Shown here one piece after another: positions 23,550 through 35,050 of a stretch of 64,000 bases of DNA. The notes under the pieces were generated by a model that had not been told where the DNA came from, searched no databases, and saw only the letters and a list, made by a program, of their open reading frames with translations. The stretch spans positions 87,657,501 through 87,721,500 of the forward strand of contig CM044318.1 in assembly GCA_024291935.2 (NCBI GenBank), read 5' to 3'. The translations under genes were made by a program, and so were the position numbers. Source of the DNA: Okapia johnstoni. Taxonomy: Eukaryota; Chordata; Mammalia; Artiodactyla; Giraffidae. Each line of letters starts with the position of its first letter. Positions within the stretch are counted from its first letter, which is position 1.

Positions 23550-24300
23550 CTGAAGAAAGCCTTTGTCTTTGTCTTTGAAAGATGTTTCTGTTGTAAACAG
23601 AATCCTAGCTTGTCCATTTTCCCCCTCAGCACTCTAAGGATATTGTTGCGTTGTGCTCTGTGCGGCCTTGTTCCCGAGCAGAATTGGCCCTTGTCTGGTC
23701 TTCGTCTTCTGTGTATAGTGCGTCTTTTCCTCCGACTCTGTTTGCCTTTTTAGCTGGTGTGTAGCAACTTGATGGTCTTGCGTTAGTTTGATTTTCTTTG
23801 TGTTTCTTTTGCTTGGAGCTCTTTGAGCTTTTCCAACCTGTAGGTTCCTGATTTTACTGAAATTTCAGGAAAGCTTGCGGGTTGTTCCTTCCTTTCTCTT
23901 TGTTCTCAACCTCCCACTTCCTGACGTTCGACCATCAAGCACGTCTCTACAGCTCTTTCAGATTTTTTCAGTTCATGTTTTTCTTCTTCGCTTCAGTTTG
24001 GATAGTCCTGTCTTTTAGTCACTAATCTATCCTTTTTCTTACTAGGTCCATTTAGTGAATTTACTTCTGGTACTGTAATTTTAGCTCTAGAAGCACCGTT
24101 TGTGTCCACGTTTGCCTTTAAATCTTTGATTCTGTTTATAGTAGCTCTTTCAAGTTCCTTCCAGTGAATTGCATCGCTTGTGTCCTTTCAGGGTCCGTTT
24201 CTGTTGACTTTCTTGTGGAGCACGGGTCCCGTTTGCTGCTTCTTAGCATGCTGATCTTGCTGGGTGTCGTCCCTGCACCCCGCCTCTGCCCGCGGGCACG
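23550..24300. mobile_element. Ancient L1M-like remnant
   Basis: TTTGTCTTTGAAAGATGTTTC, CAGAATCCTAGCTTG and TCAGCACTCTAAGGATATTG resemble, from memory, an old mammalian L1 3' region in which these phrases occur in the same order. It is heavily decayed; orientation is not assigned. Confidence 0.55.
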
Positions 24301-24737
24301 CTGGGGCTTGTCTGGCAGGCGCCCAGGGCTCGGGCACTGGTTTGCCCCGTCAAGGCTCGTCCTCCCGGACCTCCTACCTGCTCCCTGCTGCCTGCTCGTC
24401 TTCACCTCTCAGAGCTGGAGCCCTCTTCTCCCCGCCCTGGGTGAAGGGCCAGTGGGTCACACGGCACCCGTGTCCCCTCCCCTTGCCGGGTGGTGTCGGG
24501 GTGCAGCCCTCAGGGGGATCAGGCACCCCCGTCTGTCCAGAGCCACTGCAGACCCCGGGGGTGCGTGGCGGCTGCACTCCAGCCACTCTTAGAGATGGGC
24601 CTCCCTGTCCCACGTCCTTCCCCACTCCCCCCCGCCGGGCAGGGGTTTCCAGGCGGCCGTTCCTGCCCCCATAAGCACTCCTGTGGGACAGGGAGCTGCC
24701 TGCGTGACGTGTATCAAGACCTCTGTCTTCCTTCCAG

Positions 24738-24825
24738 GGAGCTGCTCTCCAGCGACGCAATGAAGGAGTACAACCGGGCGCGGGTCTACCTGGATGAGAA
24801 CTACAAGTCCCAGGAGCACTTCACG
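24738..24825 (+). CDS. INPP5A: INPP5A exon 4 (88 nt)
   Basis: The acceptor CTTCCAG ends at 24737 and the donor GTGAGT starts at 24826. The first base completes the split Lys codon from exon 3, and 29 codons follow (about residues 74-102: ELLSSDAMKEYNRARVY, then LDENYKSQEHFT). The exon ends in phase 0. It encodes a charged helical part of the N-terminal half of the phosphatase fold. The sequence matches the recalled mammalian protein closely. The following intron is the largest in the window (23.6 kb) and holds most of the conserved-looking non-coding islands. Confidence 0.97.
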
Positions 24826-25359
24826 GTGAGTGCGCTCCTCCTTGGCGCGGGGCCCCCGGGCGCCTGCGGGCGCTGCCATCCCCTGCACGGTGGGCTGCCC
24901 CGTCCCAGGCATGGGCCGTGCGCGAGTCCCACGCGACGGTGGGAGGACCACAGACACCAGCTCCTGCTGGCGTGACGGCCAGGGGTGTGCTGGCTGCAGG
25001 GACAGTTGGGTGTCTCGGAGCAGCAGAGCCGGGCAGCTCTGGGAGGCGGTCCCGGTTCAAGGGTCCCCGTCTGGTGAAAAGTGGCGTCAGTCAGCTCGTC
25101 AGTGGACGGAGCCTCGGGAGGGCCGGGAGTGCCCGCCGCCTGTCCACCTGTCGGTCTCACGCAGCCCTTGGAAGTTCTCCGCAGTTTCTTGAAACGCTCC
25201 GTTTTCTAGTTCTCCGTGGTCTGCTCAGAGTCACCTGTCGTGCTGATGCAACAGCTGCACCCCTCCTGCAGCCAGATGCTTAGTGGGGTGAGGAATGGTT
25301 CACGGTGGAGGTCCCTGGGGGCTGAGGGAGCTCCACTGTGGTCTTGGCCCATCCCTGGA
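24826..25359. other. Start of intron 4
   Basis: GC-rich unique-looking sequence with no recognised element. Confidence 0.5.
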
Positions 25360-25640
25360 GGTTTATCTCAAAACGATTTCTCAATTTGCAATGGAAAACA
25401 GAAACCTGCAGCATTCCCATCACTCAGCGGCTTCACCGGGGGAGCGGCCGTCTTGCAGACGGTTGTGTGTAAGGAAGGTTATCAAAAATTATTTGCCAGT
25501 GAAAACTGGAAGTGGTTTTAAGTACCCAGAATTAGACATTTCAAATAATAGGCCATTAATTGAAAAAGGAAATTGAAATGAATTTATCTTGTACATAAAT
25601 GCTGTCACAGGTATTAATAGGGATCAGAAAATAGTAGCCT
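25360..25640. promoter_or_regulatory. AT-rich conserved-looking island 1
   Basis: Repeat-free, AT-rich DNA inside GC-rich surroundings, with CCATTAATTGAAAAAGG (homeodomain-type TTAATTG) near 25551-25567. The contrast in composition and lack of repeats suggest constraint, but no alignment was made and function is inferred only. Confidence 0.35.
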
Positions 25641-25734
25641 GTTCCCAGAAAGGGGGTGAACCTGCAGCTGCCCCTGGTGATGAGCACGAGGTGGGGGCCC
25701 CAGAGTCTGGGGGAGCTGGGCCCTGGGGTGGGGG

Positions 25735-25830
25735 GCTCGGGGGCGGGGCTCTGGTTGGGGGCGGGGCTAGGGGCGGGGCTCTGGTTGGGGGCGGGGCTCG
25801 GGTGGGGCTCTGGTTGGGGTGCAGCTGGTC
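25735..25830 (+). repeat. GC-box minisatellite (GGGGGCGGGGCTCTGGTT)
   Basis: Four copies of GGGCGGGGCT (about 25741, 25760, 25771, 25790) plus a GGTGGGGCT variant are spaced by CTCTGGTTGG or AGG. Each is a consensus Sp1/KLF GC box and the G runs lie on the transcribed-RNA-like strand, so both zinc-finger binding and RNA G-quadruplexes are possible. Confidence 0.9.
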
Positions 25831-28204
25831 AGCAGGGCCCTGCAGGTTCTGGTCTTCACCAGGAGGTGGTGCCAGAGCAGCACTTCCCATTCCAGCTGGA
25901 GCTGCTGGAAGCGCAGATTTTAGACTTAAAATGATAACGCTAAATTCTGTCTTCTCCCGAAGACCATCCTGAGTGGCCACTCACTGAAGCAGGTGGCACG
26001 TGTGGTCCACTCTGGCCTAAGGAGACAGAGCGTCCCCCACTGGCCGTCCTGGGCGGCTCCGCTCCCTCTGACCCTGCCCACTGGCCAGTCCCCTGCCTGC
26101 CAGTTTTCTTCTGGGAGGTCTGCTCCTTCCGAGGTGCCTAGCCTCCCATCGGCCTGTCCTGCTCTTAAGAACTCACTGACTGCCCTCAGGGGCTGACGGC
26201 CCGGCCCCAGGGTGGACGCAGCCACGCGTGAGCTGGATGGGCTGGCTGGAGCTCGCAGGCTGGCCCAGCCCCCAGGCCCCTGGACCCTCCGCCTCAGGCC
26301 GCGGCCACCTTGCTGGGCTCAGTGTTGGCCTTCTGCCCTCTGCGTCTCCCCCTTGGATCCGGAGTCCGGGAGCAGCAGCTCCGTCCCTGAGCGGCCTGGG
26401 CCTGGACCTGCTGGCTGCTCGGCAGACTGTCTGAGCAGGGTGGGCGGGGTCCGGGGCAGAGGGCCCGGATCTCAGTGGTCGGGCTTTGCACACCTTGAAG
26501 ACCATGGGTTGGGTGGGTTTCCCCGGTGCAGGCTGCGGGGATCTGAGCCTGGGGCCTCCAGTTTGGAGTTGGGGAGACGGAAGGCTCATGCGTAGTTGGG
26601 GGAAGTGGGGGCCGGGTGAACTGGAAGCCATGGGCAGTGCAATAAGACCCCACAAGGAAGGGGCTGCCCCCCAGGTGCCTGCCCTCCCTGGACCTGATCC
26701 CCGCCTGGGTCTCCCTGAGAGGATGTGGGCGTCTCTGTGCCCAGGGGTCTGGACAGGGCGCTGCTCTGGGCGGGGAGAGGGCCGTGCCACTGACCCCGTC
26801 CTGGACAGCTTCGCCCCAGCGTTTTCCGTGGTGCAGTGGAAAGCGCCCTGGGTTTCCAGGCCGACTTCCACATCTGACACCTCTGGTGGTTTTGTGTTTT
26901 CTGGAAGAGCCAGGATGGTCCAGTTTTCATCCCCCGAGAGGTTCAGACACTAGCTCTGTCCCCGCCATGCCAGGCGCGCCGTGTTCACTGGGGCAGGAGT
27001 GGCCTCCCTTTGCAGTGTGACTGGGGGGGTCCTGAGGCCCCGCCCGCCCACTCCCTGCTCCCAGAGCCTCTCCTGGGGTGGCTCCCGGGCCCTCCCCGGC
27101 ACCACATGCTGGGGATGAGCCTGGTGGGGGCTGCGAGGCGTGGGGTGAAGCTGGTGGCCACACACCTGGCCGGTCCTCACCTGAGCCTGCAGGGCATTGG
27201 CAGATGGAGGAGATGCGGGCGGGGCTGACCCTTCTGGCCTGTGGAGATGCTGCGTTGTGGCCGCGCCCAGTGGAGGCGCCAAGGCCAGGCTCCCGAGGGC
27301 TCTGCGCCCGGCTTTGGCGAATGGGGCGTTGCCCTAACCGGCAGAGGTTCTAACTTCCCCTCAAAGCTCTGGAAGTGAGTTCCATCTGGACAGATGGGTC
27401 AGCGTCCTGGCACCTGCCTCCCGAGTCCCTGGGCTGCAAGGCCGCGCCTGGAAGATGAGGGCAGCACTGCCCGCGGCCCAGCTGGCCCCCTCTCTCCCCG
27501 CCAGCCTCAGGCATCCCTACTGACCTGGACCCTGGAAAGAGGCACCCTCCTGGGCTTCATCTGTGGGCGAGAGTGCCGCCAGGCCATGTCCCGCTGACAC
27601 GGACTCGCAGGTCACAGGGATCTCCTGGGATTGGGCTGTTGGTGGGGCGGGGGGCAGTGGACGTCGGGAGAAGGGCCGTCTCAGGTTCCCCCAGGAAGCC
27701 TCCTCCCTCCCCGCCAAGGCTGCGCCCTGCAAGCCCTCCGCCCGTGGTCACCGGGCAAGGAGCCCCCTGTGGCCTGACCGTGTTTCTCCCTTGGGTCAGA
27801 CCAGGAGGCCCGGGGCAGGACCTGGCGCCCGGGGGGGGGGGTCTGTCCATACCAAGGGGTCCCTTCCTGCCCCAGGGGGCCTGCCGTGCTCCCGCTGGTG
27901 GCTGGTGTCCACTCTGGTGGCTCCTGGGCAGCAGGTCACCAACAAACCGGCTCCTTCCTCTCCCCTCCGCGCCATGTCTGGGGGCTCCTTCCGCTCCTCA
28001 CTGGGGGCACACAGGCCTGGAGGGTCTGCACTGGCCCCGTGGCCTCCTCCAGCAGGGTCTGGGCCCGTCCTCCAGCCCACCCAGGGCACCTGCTGGAGGG
28101 GGTGGGGTGGCACCAGCTCTTTTCCGCCCTTCCCCTCACCCCCCGCCCCCTGGCCTGATGCCTGCTCCTTCTAAGGGGTCACCCTGCTCCACTGCCTCTT
28201 CCTG
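25831..28204. other. Intron 4 GC-rich segment
   Basis: 2.4 kb without a confidently recognised element. A weak MIR-like stretch lies at about 26826-26890 (GTGCAGTGGAAAGCGCCCTGGG). Open frames in several phases are typical of GC-rich intron DNA and show no protein family. Confidence 0.45.
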
Positions 28205-29010
28205 TCTGCTCTCCTGGGTAAGACTTTGGGGGAAATTTATGGAGAGTTAATGGCGTTGGCTGCAATTCTTTGGTCTGAGGAAGGGCAGGAAGGCACTGGC
28301 TTCTCGGATGCAGGACGATCTGTGTTAGGCCCTCCGGCCCCGCCTCCTGCCCTGCCCGCGGGTCCAGACAGGCCTGATGAAGTGAGGGAAGCAAGATTGG
28401 TTTTCCGAGGGCGCGGGGCCCTCGGCGCTCAGCTAAATCACGGCTGCCGGCCTCAGGGGCGGGGGCGGCCGCTCCCCCTGCGGCCGGCGGCCCCTCGGGA
28501 CGCGGTGATGTGCGGCCTGGCAGCGGCAGGGCTGAGGGAAGGTGAAACTGTCATATCGATCTTTTTAGCACTAAAATATGAGCCACTTTACTCTGCTTCC
28601 CGCTGCTGTGATGTGAAAAATAATAACTTGGGTCCAAATTAAAAATATTGATCTCTGGAAGGTGCTGGAAGTAAATAAACACCTTCCGAAGTTTTCGGGT
28701 CAGCCGAGAGACGGCACTCGGCAGTAAATGTGTCCGCGTGTCTGAGTCCAGGGTTCTCGATCTGTTTTTTCTTTAAATTGATTTCTCATTATTTACTTCC
28801 TAAAAGTGCTGGAATCTGGTCCTCCACTGTTAAATCCCAGTGTTTGGGCAAATCATTTCTTTGGGGCTTATAAGGTACGCCTGATCCACTCGCTCATTGA
28901 TTGATTGATTTTTGACTCAATAAGCGTGCAGACCCGGCCTTATTTAGGGCTTCCGTCATAATTTTTTATGCATTTAGGCTCGACTTTTTTATTTCCCTCT
29001 AGCGGATGAG
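28205..29010. promoter_or_regulatory. AT-rich conserved-looking island 2
   Basis: Two AT-rich blocks (28205-28270 and 28540-29005) flank a short CpG-rich stretch (28400-28510). The second contains an ATTGATTGATTGATT run (PBX-type TGATTGAT), AP-1 consensus TGACTCA at 28913-28919, and several TAATTT/ATAATTT motifs. No repeat family is recognised. This pattern is typical of long-range developmental enhancers; function is inference. Confidence 0.45.
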
Positions 29011-32000
29011 CTGCGTTGGGCTAGCTGGTGGGGAGGACAGTTGCCATGGGTTGGTTTGCCTCCAGCTGGTGTCCGGTGGAGCTGCGTGTGCCCTGGCCGA
29101 GGGCTGGTGGCGGGGCTGAGCCCTCCCAGGCCTCTGAGCAGCCCCTTGCACCAGGGGATGATCCCGGGCGTCGGAGCGCCTCCTGCGACTGTGCGCTCGA
29201 GTCTGCGATGCCGTGGTTCCCGGGAGCCAGGGAGACTCCCGGTCCGGTGCTGCCGGCGGTGCTCCCCTCCCCAAAGCTTGGGCACGTCCGGATCACCTTG
29301 CAGCCCAGACCCTGGGCCTGGCCGAAAGGTGGAGGGGCTGGGGGCTGCCCAGGACGGACAGGAGGTGTGATGTGGCACCTTCTGCATGGCCGTCATGGGG
29401 TGAGACCTCGCCTGGGAAGACCTGGGACTTAGAACAGGGCACCTGGCTGGCGGCGTGGCCGGCTGCCCCGAGAGCCAACGGGCATGTCCCTCTGGAGCCT
29501 GGGACGGGACGCGGCCAGGCAGGGGAGCTCCCTGGGCTGGGCCGGGGCGGGGGCAGGGAGAAGGGGGGCGGTGCTGGGGGCTCGGGGGGCTGGTGCAGGC
29601 CCACCCCACGCGCTGGGGGATTGAGGCCGCCACGGGCCCTTGGTGCCCAGAGTGCCCCTCGCACCTCCTCGTGCCATGAGAAGCAGTGAGTGGAGGTCCT
29701 CGGGCTGAGCCGCGGTGTTGGTCACTCTGCGTCCCAGGCACCAAGGCGCCATGAAGCCATCCGTGTGGCCACAGGACATGCGTGTTGTGCTTCGTTTGCT
29801 GGGCCTACTGCGGGCACCACAGATGCAGAGACACAGGCCACAGGCTACCCACAGCACTCACCCTCTGCCCTCTGGAGCTTGCACACTCCAGTGAGCACAC
29901 GACACTCAGCCTGCACGTGACCCTTGCACACTGCACGTAACCCCCACATGTGACACAGACACAGTGCATGTAATACAGACACACTGCACGTGACCCCACC
30001 TACACGTGGCCTGACACCCTCACTCTGTGCCCTGGTGGAGCTTGCAGAGTCCAGGGTCAAACGGGCTCTGTGTGGTTACAAGATTGAAAGAGCTGGTGTG
30101 AACGTGTCCACTGCCCAGCACCACCCGCAGGCCTCTTGGAGATGGGCGTGGAGACCAGACTGCTCTGAGGAGGCCATGTTTAGTGGGGCCGGGAGGGCGT
30201 GCGGGAGTGGGCGGGGGAAGGGGGAAGGGCCGCTGGGCAGGTGGTCGTGTTTGGGCAGGTCCACGGTGGACCTGGGGCTGGGCCCCAGGCACCGCTGGGG
30301 GTGGCATGCTGCTGAGGAGCAGCGAGGCTATAAAGACCCAGCATGGAGGCCTCACGGGGGTGACTGAGGGCGGAGAGGAATGGGCCAGAGGCAGGGCCCT
30401 GGCAGTGCCCACTTCCCAAGGCCACACCAAGAGGCAGAAGACAGACCTCAAGCTCTGGCATGCCAGAATTCCCATCCTGAATCCCACTCAGCAGCCTATG
30501 AGCATGTAGGTAGGAGAAAATGAGAATTGTGTTTCAGATGCGTCAGGCTTCTACAATATGTCCCTGGTGCCTTGGTCAGGAAGCTGTGGTGCTTTACCCA
30601 ACGTCCAGAAAGCACGGGACGCAGGGTTTTGAGCAGCCAACTCCCTGGAGGTGGGGGCAGGGCCCGGACGTGGCGTGGGTGCCTTCAGCTGGACCAGGTG
30701 TCTGCCAGGCCCTTAGCAGAGGCTGTGCCCGGCTCCCTGGGCATGGAGAGTGGGTGCCCTTGCCTTCAGCTCTGCAGACACTGATGTGTGCCCTCCTGTG
30801 CCAGGCCTGCCTCTCCTCTTTCAAAGGAGCCCCCAGGTCAGTGGTGAAGGCGCTCCCAGGGGAGAACTGTGTACCCCGCGAGAACAGTCAGCTGGCTGAG
30901 TTTCTGAGTGTCTCCAGGAAGGTGGGATTGATGTTCAGAAACACTGAGATGAAGTTTAGACAGTGTGTGAATGAAGCCTGATAAATGCATCTTAAAGATC
31001 TCAATTAACAAAAAAGGAGGCAGTAATGAACTCCAGGGAAAACAAAGAGCTGTTCAAGGGAGGAAAAGCAGTTGTGATGTAGCAAGTGGTTCTATTGTGA
31101 AGAGCATTCTAAAGTTATAATGATGTAAAGACGGATTATTAGTTTAAATAAAAATGTGTTTTTATCCCGAGGATGGGGCTCAGGGATAGTGTGTGTGTGT
31201 GTGTGAGTCCGTGTGTCAGGCATGTGAGTGAAGGAAGGTGTATAAAGGGATTAAATCCTCGTTTTCCACAGCAGAGAAGTCAATAGTTAGTATTGAAGAC
31301 TAGGAAATCGAGAAGTAGCATTGTAAGCTTTAGCAGTATGGAGGTAAATGCCAAAAGAAAACAATTAAAAGGAAGTAACAGCCTCTGGGGAGTAGAACAT
31401 TGAAATTATCAGGGCACAGCTATCTTTCCATCGTAAGCCTCGCAGAACCCTAACTTTTCAGGCAAACTTAAAAAAAGAAAATAGCAGGAAGAGATTCCCT
31501 CCCTTGATGGTGACCCCAGAGAAGCCATGCAGTGGAGAGGCGGTGTTTGGACACTGGTGGCAGGGAGGTGGCACGTGGGCCTGGTGCGTGGAGGCAGCTG
31601 TGAGGAGTGGTGGCAGGTGGGGCTGTGTGTTGGTTCATGAAGGCGGCGGAGGCGGTGCGTGGATCTCTGTGCGGGAGGTCGTCCCGGCTCTCTGAGCACA
31701 GGCGGACTGTGAGAGGCCGCAGCGAGGGAGGAGGCTGGAGATTCCTCGGCATCAGGAAAGGGGTTTGCATGTGAATTTGAACAGTTTTGGGGAAGAGGTG
31801 AGGCCACCAGAGGGGCAGAGAAGGGACAGATGGGTTGTGTGGAATGTGAAGGGCATATCAGACAGGCTTTGAAGTTCTTGTTGAAGTCAGAGCACAGAGT
31901 GGACCAGAAGTAGTGACCCACTTTGATTTTATTTTCTGCCTCTGTGCCGTCTTTGCTCTGAGCCCGTGCTGTCCAGGGCACATCCCCTAGTGAACGCTAA

Positions 32001-32156
32001 GGAGAAATGGGCTGAACCCAGGAGGTGAAGACAGTGCAGACTGCATCTCTTGGGATGAGGAAGCCAGGGTGTGACCAGTCCTGGAGCACAGTTCACCACC
32101 CCCCCACTGTCCACACGCACTTTACAATGGCCACGTCACACTGCCCCTCCCTATGC
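29011..32156. other. Intron 4 segment before the TG-rich array
   Basis: GC-rich until about 30500, then more AT-rich (30950-31480). A degenerate ACACTGCACGTGACC-like repeat lies at 29895-30005, and a partial duplication of CTGGAGCTTGCACACTCCAG-like sequence is seen at 29870 and 30035. A short GT run is at about 31189-31204. I do not recognise the 30950-31480 sequence. Confidence 0.45.
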
Positions 32157-33372
32157 GTGTGTGTCAGCCCCTCCCTGTGTATCAGCCCCTCCCTGTGTGT
32201 GTGTCAGCCCCTCCCTGTGTATCAGCCCCTCCCTGTGTGTGTGTAAGCCCCTCCCTGTGTGTGTGTGTGTGTCAGCCCCTCCCTGTGTGTGTGTCAGCCC
32301 CTCCCTGTGTGTGTGTCGGCCCCTCCCTGTGTGTGTGTGTCAGCCCCTCCCTGTGTGTGTCAGCCCCTCCCTGTGTGTGTCAGCCCCTCCCTGTGTGTGT
32401 GTGTGTCAGCCCCTCCTGTGTGTGTGTGTGTCAGCCCCTCCCTGTGTGTGTGTGTGTCAGCCCCTCCCTGTGTGTGTGTCAGCCCCTCCCTGTGTGTGTG
32501 TGTGTCAGCCCCTCCCTGTGTGTGTGTCAGCCCCTCCCTGTGTGTGTGTGTCAGCCCCTCCCTGTGTGTGTGTGTCAACCCCTCCCTATGTGTGTGTGTC
32601 AGCCCCTCCCTGTGTGTGCGTGTGTCAGCCCCTCCCTGTGTGTGTCAGCCCCTCCCTGTGTGTGTGTGTCAGCCCCTCCCTGTGTGTGTATGTCAGCCCC
32701 TCCCTGTGTGTGTGTGTGTCAGCCCCTCCCTGTGTGTGTGTGTCAGCCCCTCCCTGTGTGTGTGTCAGCCCCTCCCTGTGTGTGTGTGTCAGCCCCTCCC
32801 TGTGTGTGTGTCAGCCCCTCCCTGTGTGTGTGTGTCAGCCCCTCCCTGTGTGTCAGCCCCTCCCTGTGTGTCAGCCCCTCCCTGTGTGTGTGTGTGTGTG
32901 TCAGCCCCTCCCTGTGTGTGTTGTGTGTGTCAGCCCCTCCCTGTGTGTGTGTCAGTTCCTCCTTGTGTGTGTCAGCCCCTCCCTGTGTGTGTGTGTCAGC
33001 CCCTCCCTGTGTGTGTGTCAGCCCCTCCCTGTGTGTGTGTGTGTGTCAGCCCCTCCCTGTGTGTGTGTGTGTCAGCCCCTTCCTGTGTGTGTGTGTGTGT
33101 CAGCCCCTCCCTGTGTGTGTCAGGTCCTCCCTGTGTGTGTGTGTCAGCCCCTCCCTGTGTGTGTGTGTGTCAGCCCCTCCCTGTGTGTGTGTCAGCCCCT
33201 CCCTGTGTGTGTGTGTGTCAGCCCCTTCCTGTGTGTGTGTGTGTGTCAGCCCCTCCCTGTGTGTGTCAGGTCCTCCCTGTGTGTGTGTCAGCCCCTCCCT
33301 GTGTGTGTGTGTCAGCCCCTCCCTGTGTGTGTGTGTGTGTCAGCCCCTCCCTGTGTGTGTCAGCCCCTCTGT
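32157..33372. repeat. 1.2-kb compound array, CAGCCCCTCCC(TG)n, about 52 units
   Basis: About 52 head-to-tail units join a constant CAGCCCCTCCC to a variable run of 2-9 TG dinucleotides, so unit length varies between about 18 and 30 bp. Variants include CAGGTCC, CCCCTTCC and TATCAGCC. A segment containing CCCCTTCC and CAGGTCC is duplicated at an offset of 146 bp (CAGGTCC at 33121 and 33267). All three forward frames stay open for about 390-450 codons, giving peptides of CQPLPVC type; this is an artefact of stop-free units. The minus strand carries GGGAGGGG in every unit. Confidence 0.97.
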
Positions 33373-33571
33373 GCTGTAGTTTTGAAAACACAATCCAGAG
33401 CCAAGGGCAAATTGTTTGAGGTTTGAGATGAACTTCACTCAATTGACTGCATTGAATGTAATGGGAACAATGTCTTCTTCAGGGAAAAGCAATACAAAGT
33501 GAAGTGCTTTCATGAATAGTCACTTTGGATTTGCTAAGAAAGTAAAATCAAAGTGGGTCACTACTTCTGAT

Positions 33572-33709
33572 GGTTGGATGGCATCACCGACTCGATGGAC
33601 ATGGGTTTGGGTAGACTCCAGGAGTTGGTGATGGACAGAGAGGCCTGGCGTGCTGCAATTCATGGGGTCTCAGAGAGTCGGACACGACTGAGCGACTGAA
33701 CTGAACTGA
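33572..33709 (+). mobile_element. BovB 3'-end fragment with target-site duplication
   Basis: GGTTGGATGGCATCACCGACTCG through GGTGATGGACAGAGAGGCCTGG to the GCGACTGAACTGAACTGAA tail is the extreme 3' end of BovB. The 9-bp direct repeat ACTTCTGAT flanks it at 33563-33571 and 33710-33718, consistent with a severely 5'-truncated insertion. Confidence 0.9.
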
Positions 33710-33779
33710 ACTTCTGATTTGCTAATGTAAAGTATTTAAAACCTAGTTATGTAGTTACAGCTTGTAAGCTGTCAATTTG

Positions 33780-35050
33780 TAAATGACTTAGGTGGAAAAT
33801 GAAATTTAAATGACATTGCCATTTATAGTAGCATCAAAACATGAAATGTTTAACTTCAGCCAAAGAGAGAGTCACTACAACATACTGCTGAGAGAAGTTA
33901 AAGAAGACGCGGAGAAATATCCCATGTTCATGGATGGAAAGGCTCCGTGTTGTTAAGATTTCGTTTCTCCCTAGATCTGTGTAAAGATTCAGTGCAGCAC
34001 CGATTAAAATCAGGGCAGCCTCTTTTTCTTATAGAAATTGACAAACTGGTTCCAAAATTTATATGGAAATGTTCAGAACCTAGAATAGCCAAAACAACTT
34101 TGAAAATGAACAGAGATTGAGGAGTTATACTGCCTGATTGAGATTTATTATAAATCTGCAGAAGTCAGGACAGTGCAGTCTTGCTGTGAAACCAGAGAAG
34201 TAGATCATGGACCACAGTGAGAATCTAGAAACAGATCCCCCACTGATTTTTGATAAAAGTATTGGGATGCCTCAGTGCAGAAGACAATCTTTCCCTAAAT
34301 GATGCTGTAAGGAATGGCTGTGTACAAGGGAGCCTCGACCCTCGCGTCACAACTTGTGAGACTTTAACTCCGATTGCAGACCTACTATTAGAGCTGAAAC
34401 TGTGTAACTATAGGGACACGTAGGAGGAAATCTTAGTGACTTTGGCTTTGGCAAGCGAAAGTCGCTCAGTCATGTCCAGCTCTTTGCAACCCCATGGACT
34501 ATACAGTCCACAGAATTCTCCAGGCCTTTGGCTTTGGCAAAGATTCCTTAAATATGACACAAAAAGCAAAAAGTATTACTAAAGAAAAATTAAGCTATTG
34601 CTTTTCATCAAAACGAAAAACACTTGTTCAAAAGATACAAAAATATAATTTATAGCTAAAATATCTGCAGAAATCTGTGATTAAGGAATTTATCTCGAGT
34701 GCTACATGTAAAGAACAATTACAAGCCAGTACTAGCCAGACAAGTGAATTTCTGAAAGGTCTGAACCGACTCTTCAGCAGACGAAGTACAGGAATGGCAC
34801 ATGAGCGCACGCTCAGTGCCGTTCCTCAGCGGGGCCGAAGCAAATGAAGAGCATGCCGCTCGCTAAGGGTCACATGTGTCCAGCCTCGGCTGCAGTGAAA
34901 AGACCGACCGTGTCCAGTGCTGGCGGGTGCGAGGAAGAGCCGGACCTGTCAGATGTTGTGGGGAGGATTGTGGGGAGGCGCCTGGACAGTGACAAACACA
35001 GCGACCCTGTGACCTCACCGTTCCACCACCAGCTGCCCACCTCGGAGAGA
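33780..35050 (+). mobile_element. L1 LINE ORF2/3' fragment, interrupted by a SINE
   Basis: Sense-orientation L1 sequence: CATGTTCATGGATGGAAAGGC, AAAATTTATATGGAAATG, CCTAGAATAGCCAAAACAAC and, after the SINE, TTTTCATCAAAACGAAAAAC appear in ORF2 order. All frames are broken. A Bov-tA fragment with target-site duplication sits at 34455-34526. The 3' limit is blurred. Confidence 0.85.
34455..34526 (-). mobile_element. Short Bov-tA SINE fragment with perfect 14-bp target-site duplication
   Basis: 72 bp from GAAAGTCGCTCAGTCATGTCC to GAATTCTCCAGGCC, the 3' part of Bov-tA read in reverse. TTTGGCTTTGGCAA occurs directly before (34441-34454) and after (34527-34540), an exact target-site duplication within the host L1. 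Confidence 0.92.

Larger units (their letters stand above)
21617..24737. other. INPP5A intron 3
   Basis: 3.1 kb. The first kilobase is GC-rich and unremarkable. It then holds an AT-rich patch (22330-22470), a C-rich minisatellite, an L1 remnant and a T-rich old-repeat region (23550-24250). It ends with CTTCCTTCCAG, the exon 4 acceptor. Confidence 0.8.

Noticed and set aside
32071..33426. Cys/Pro-rich frames of 386-451 codons
   Set aside because: Artefact of the CAGCCCCTCCC(TG)n array; open in all three forward phases.
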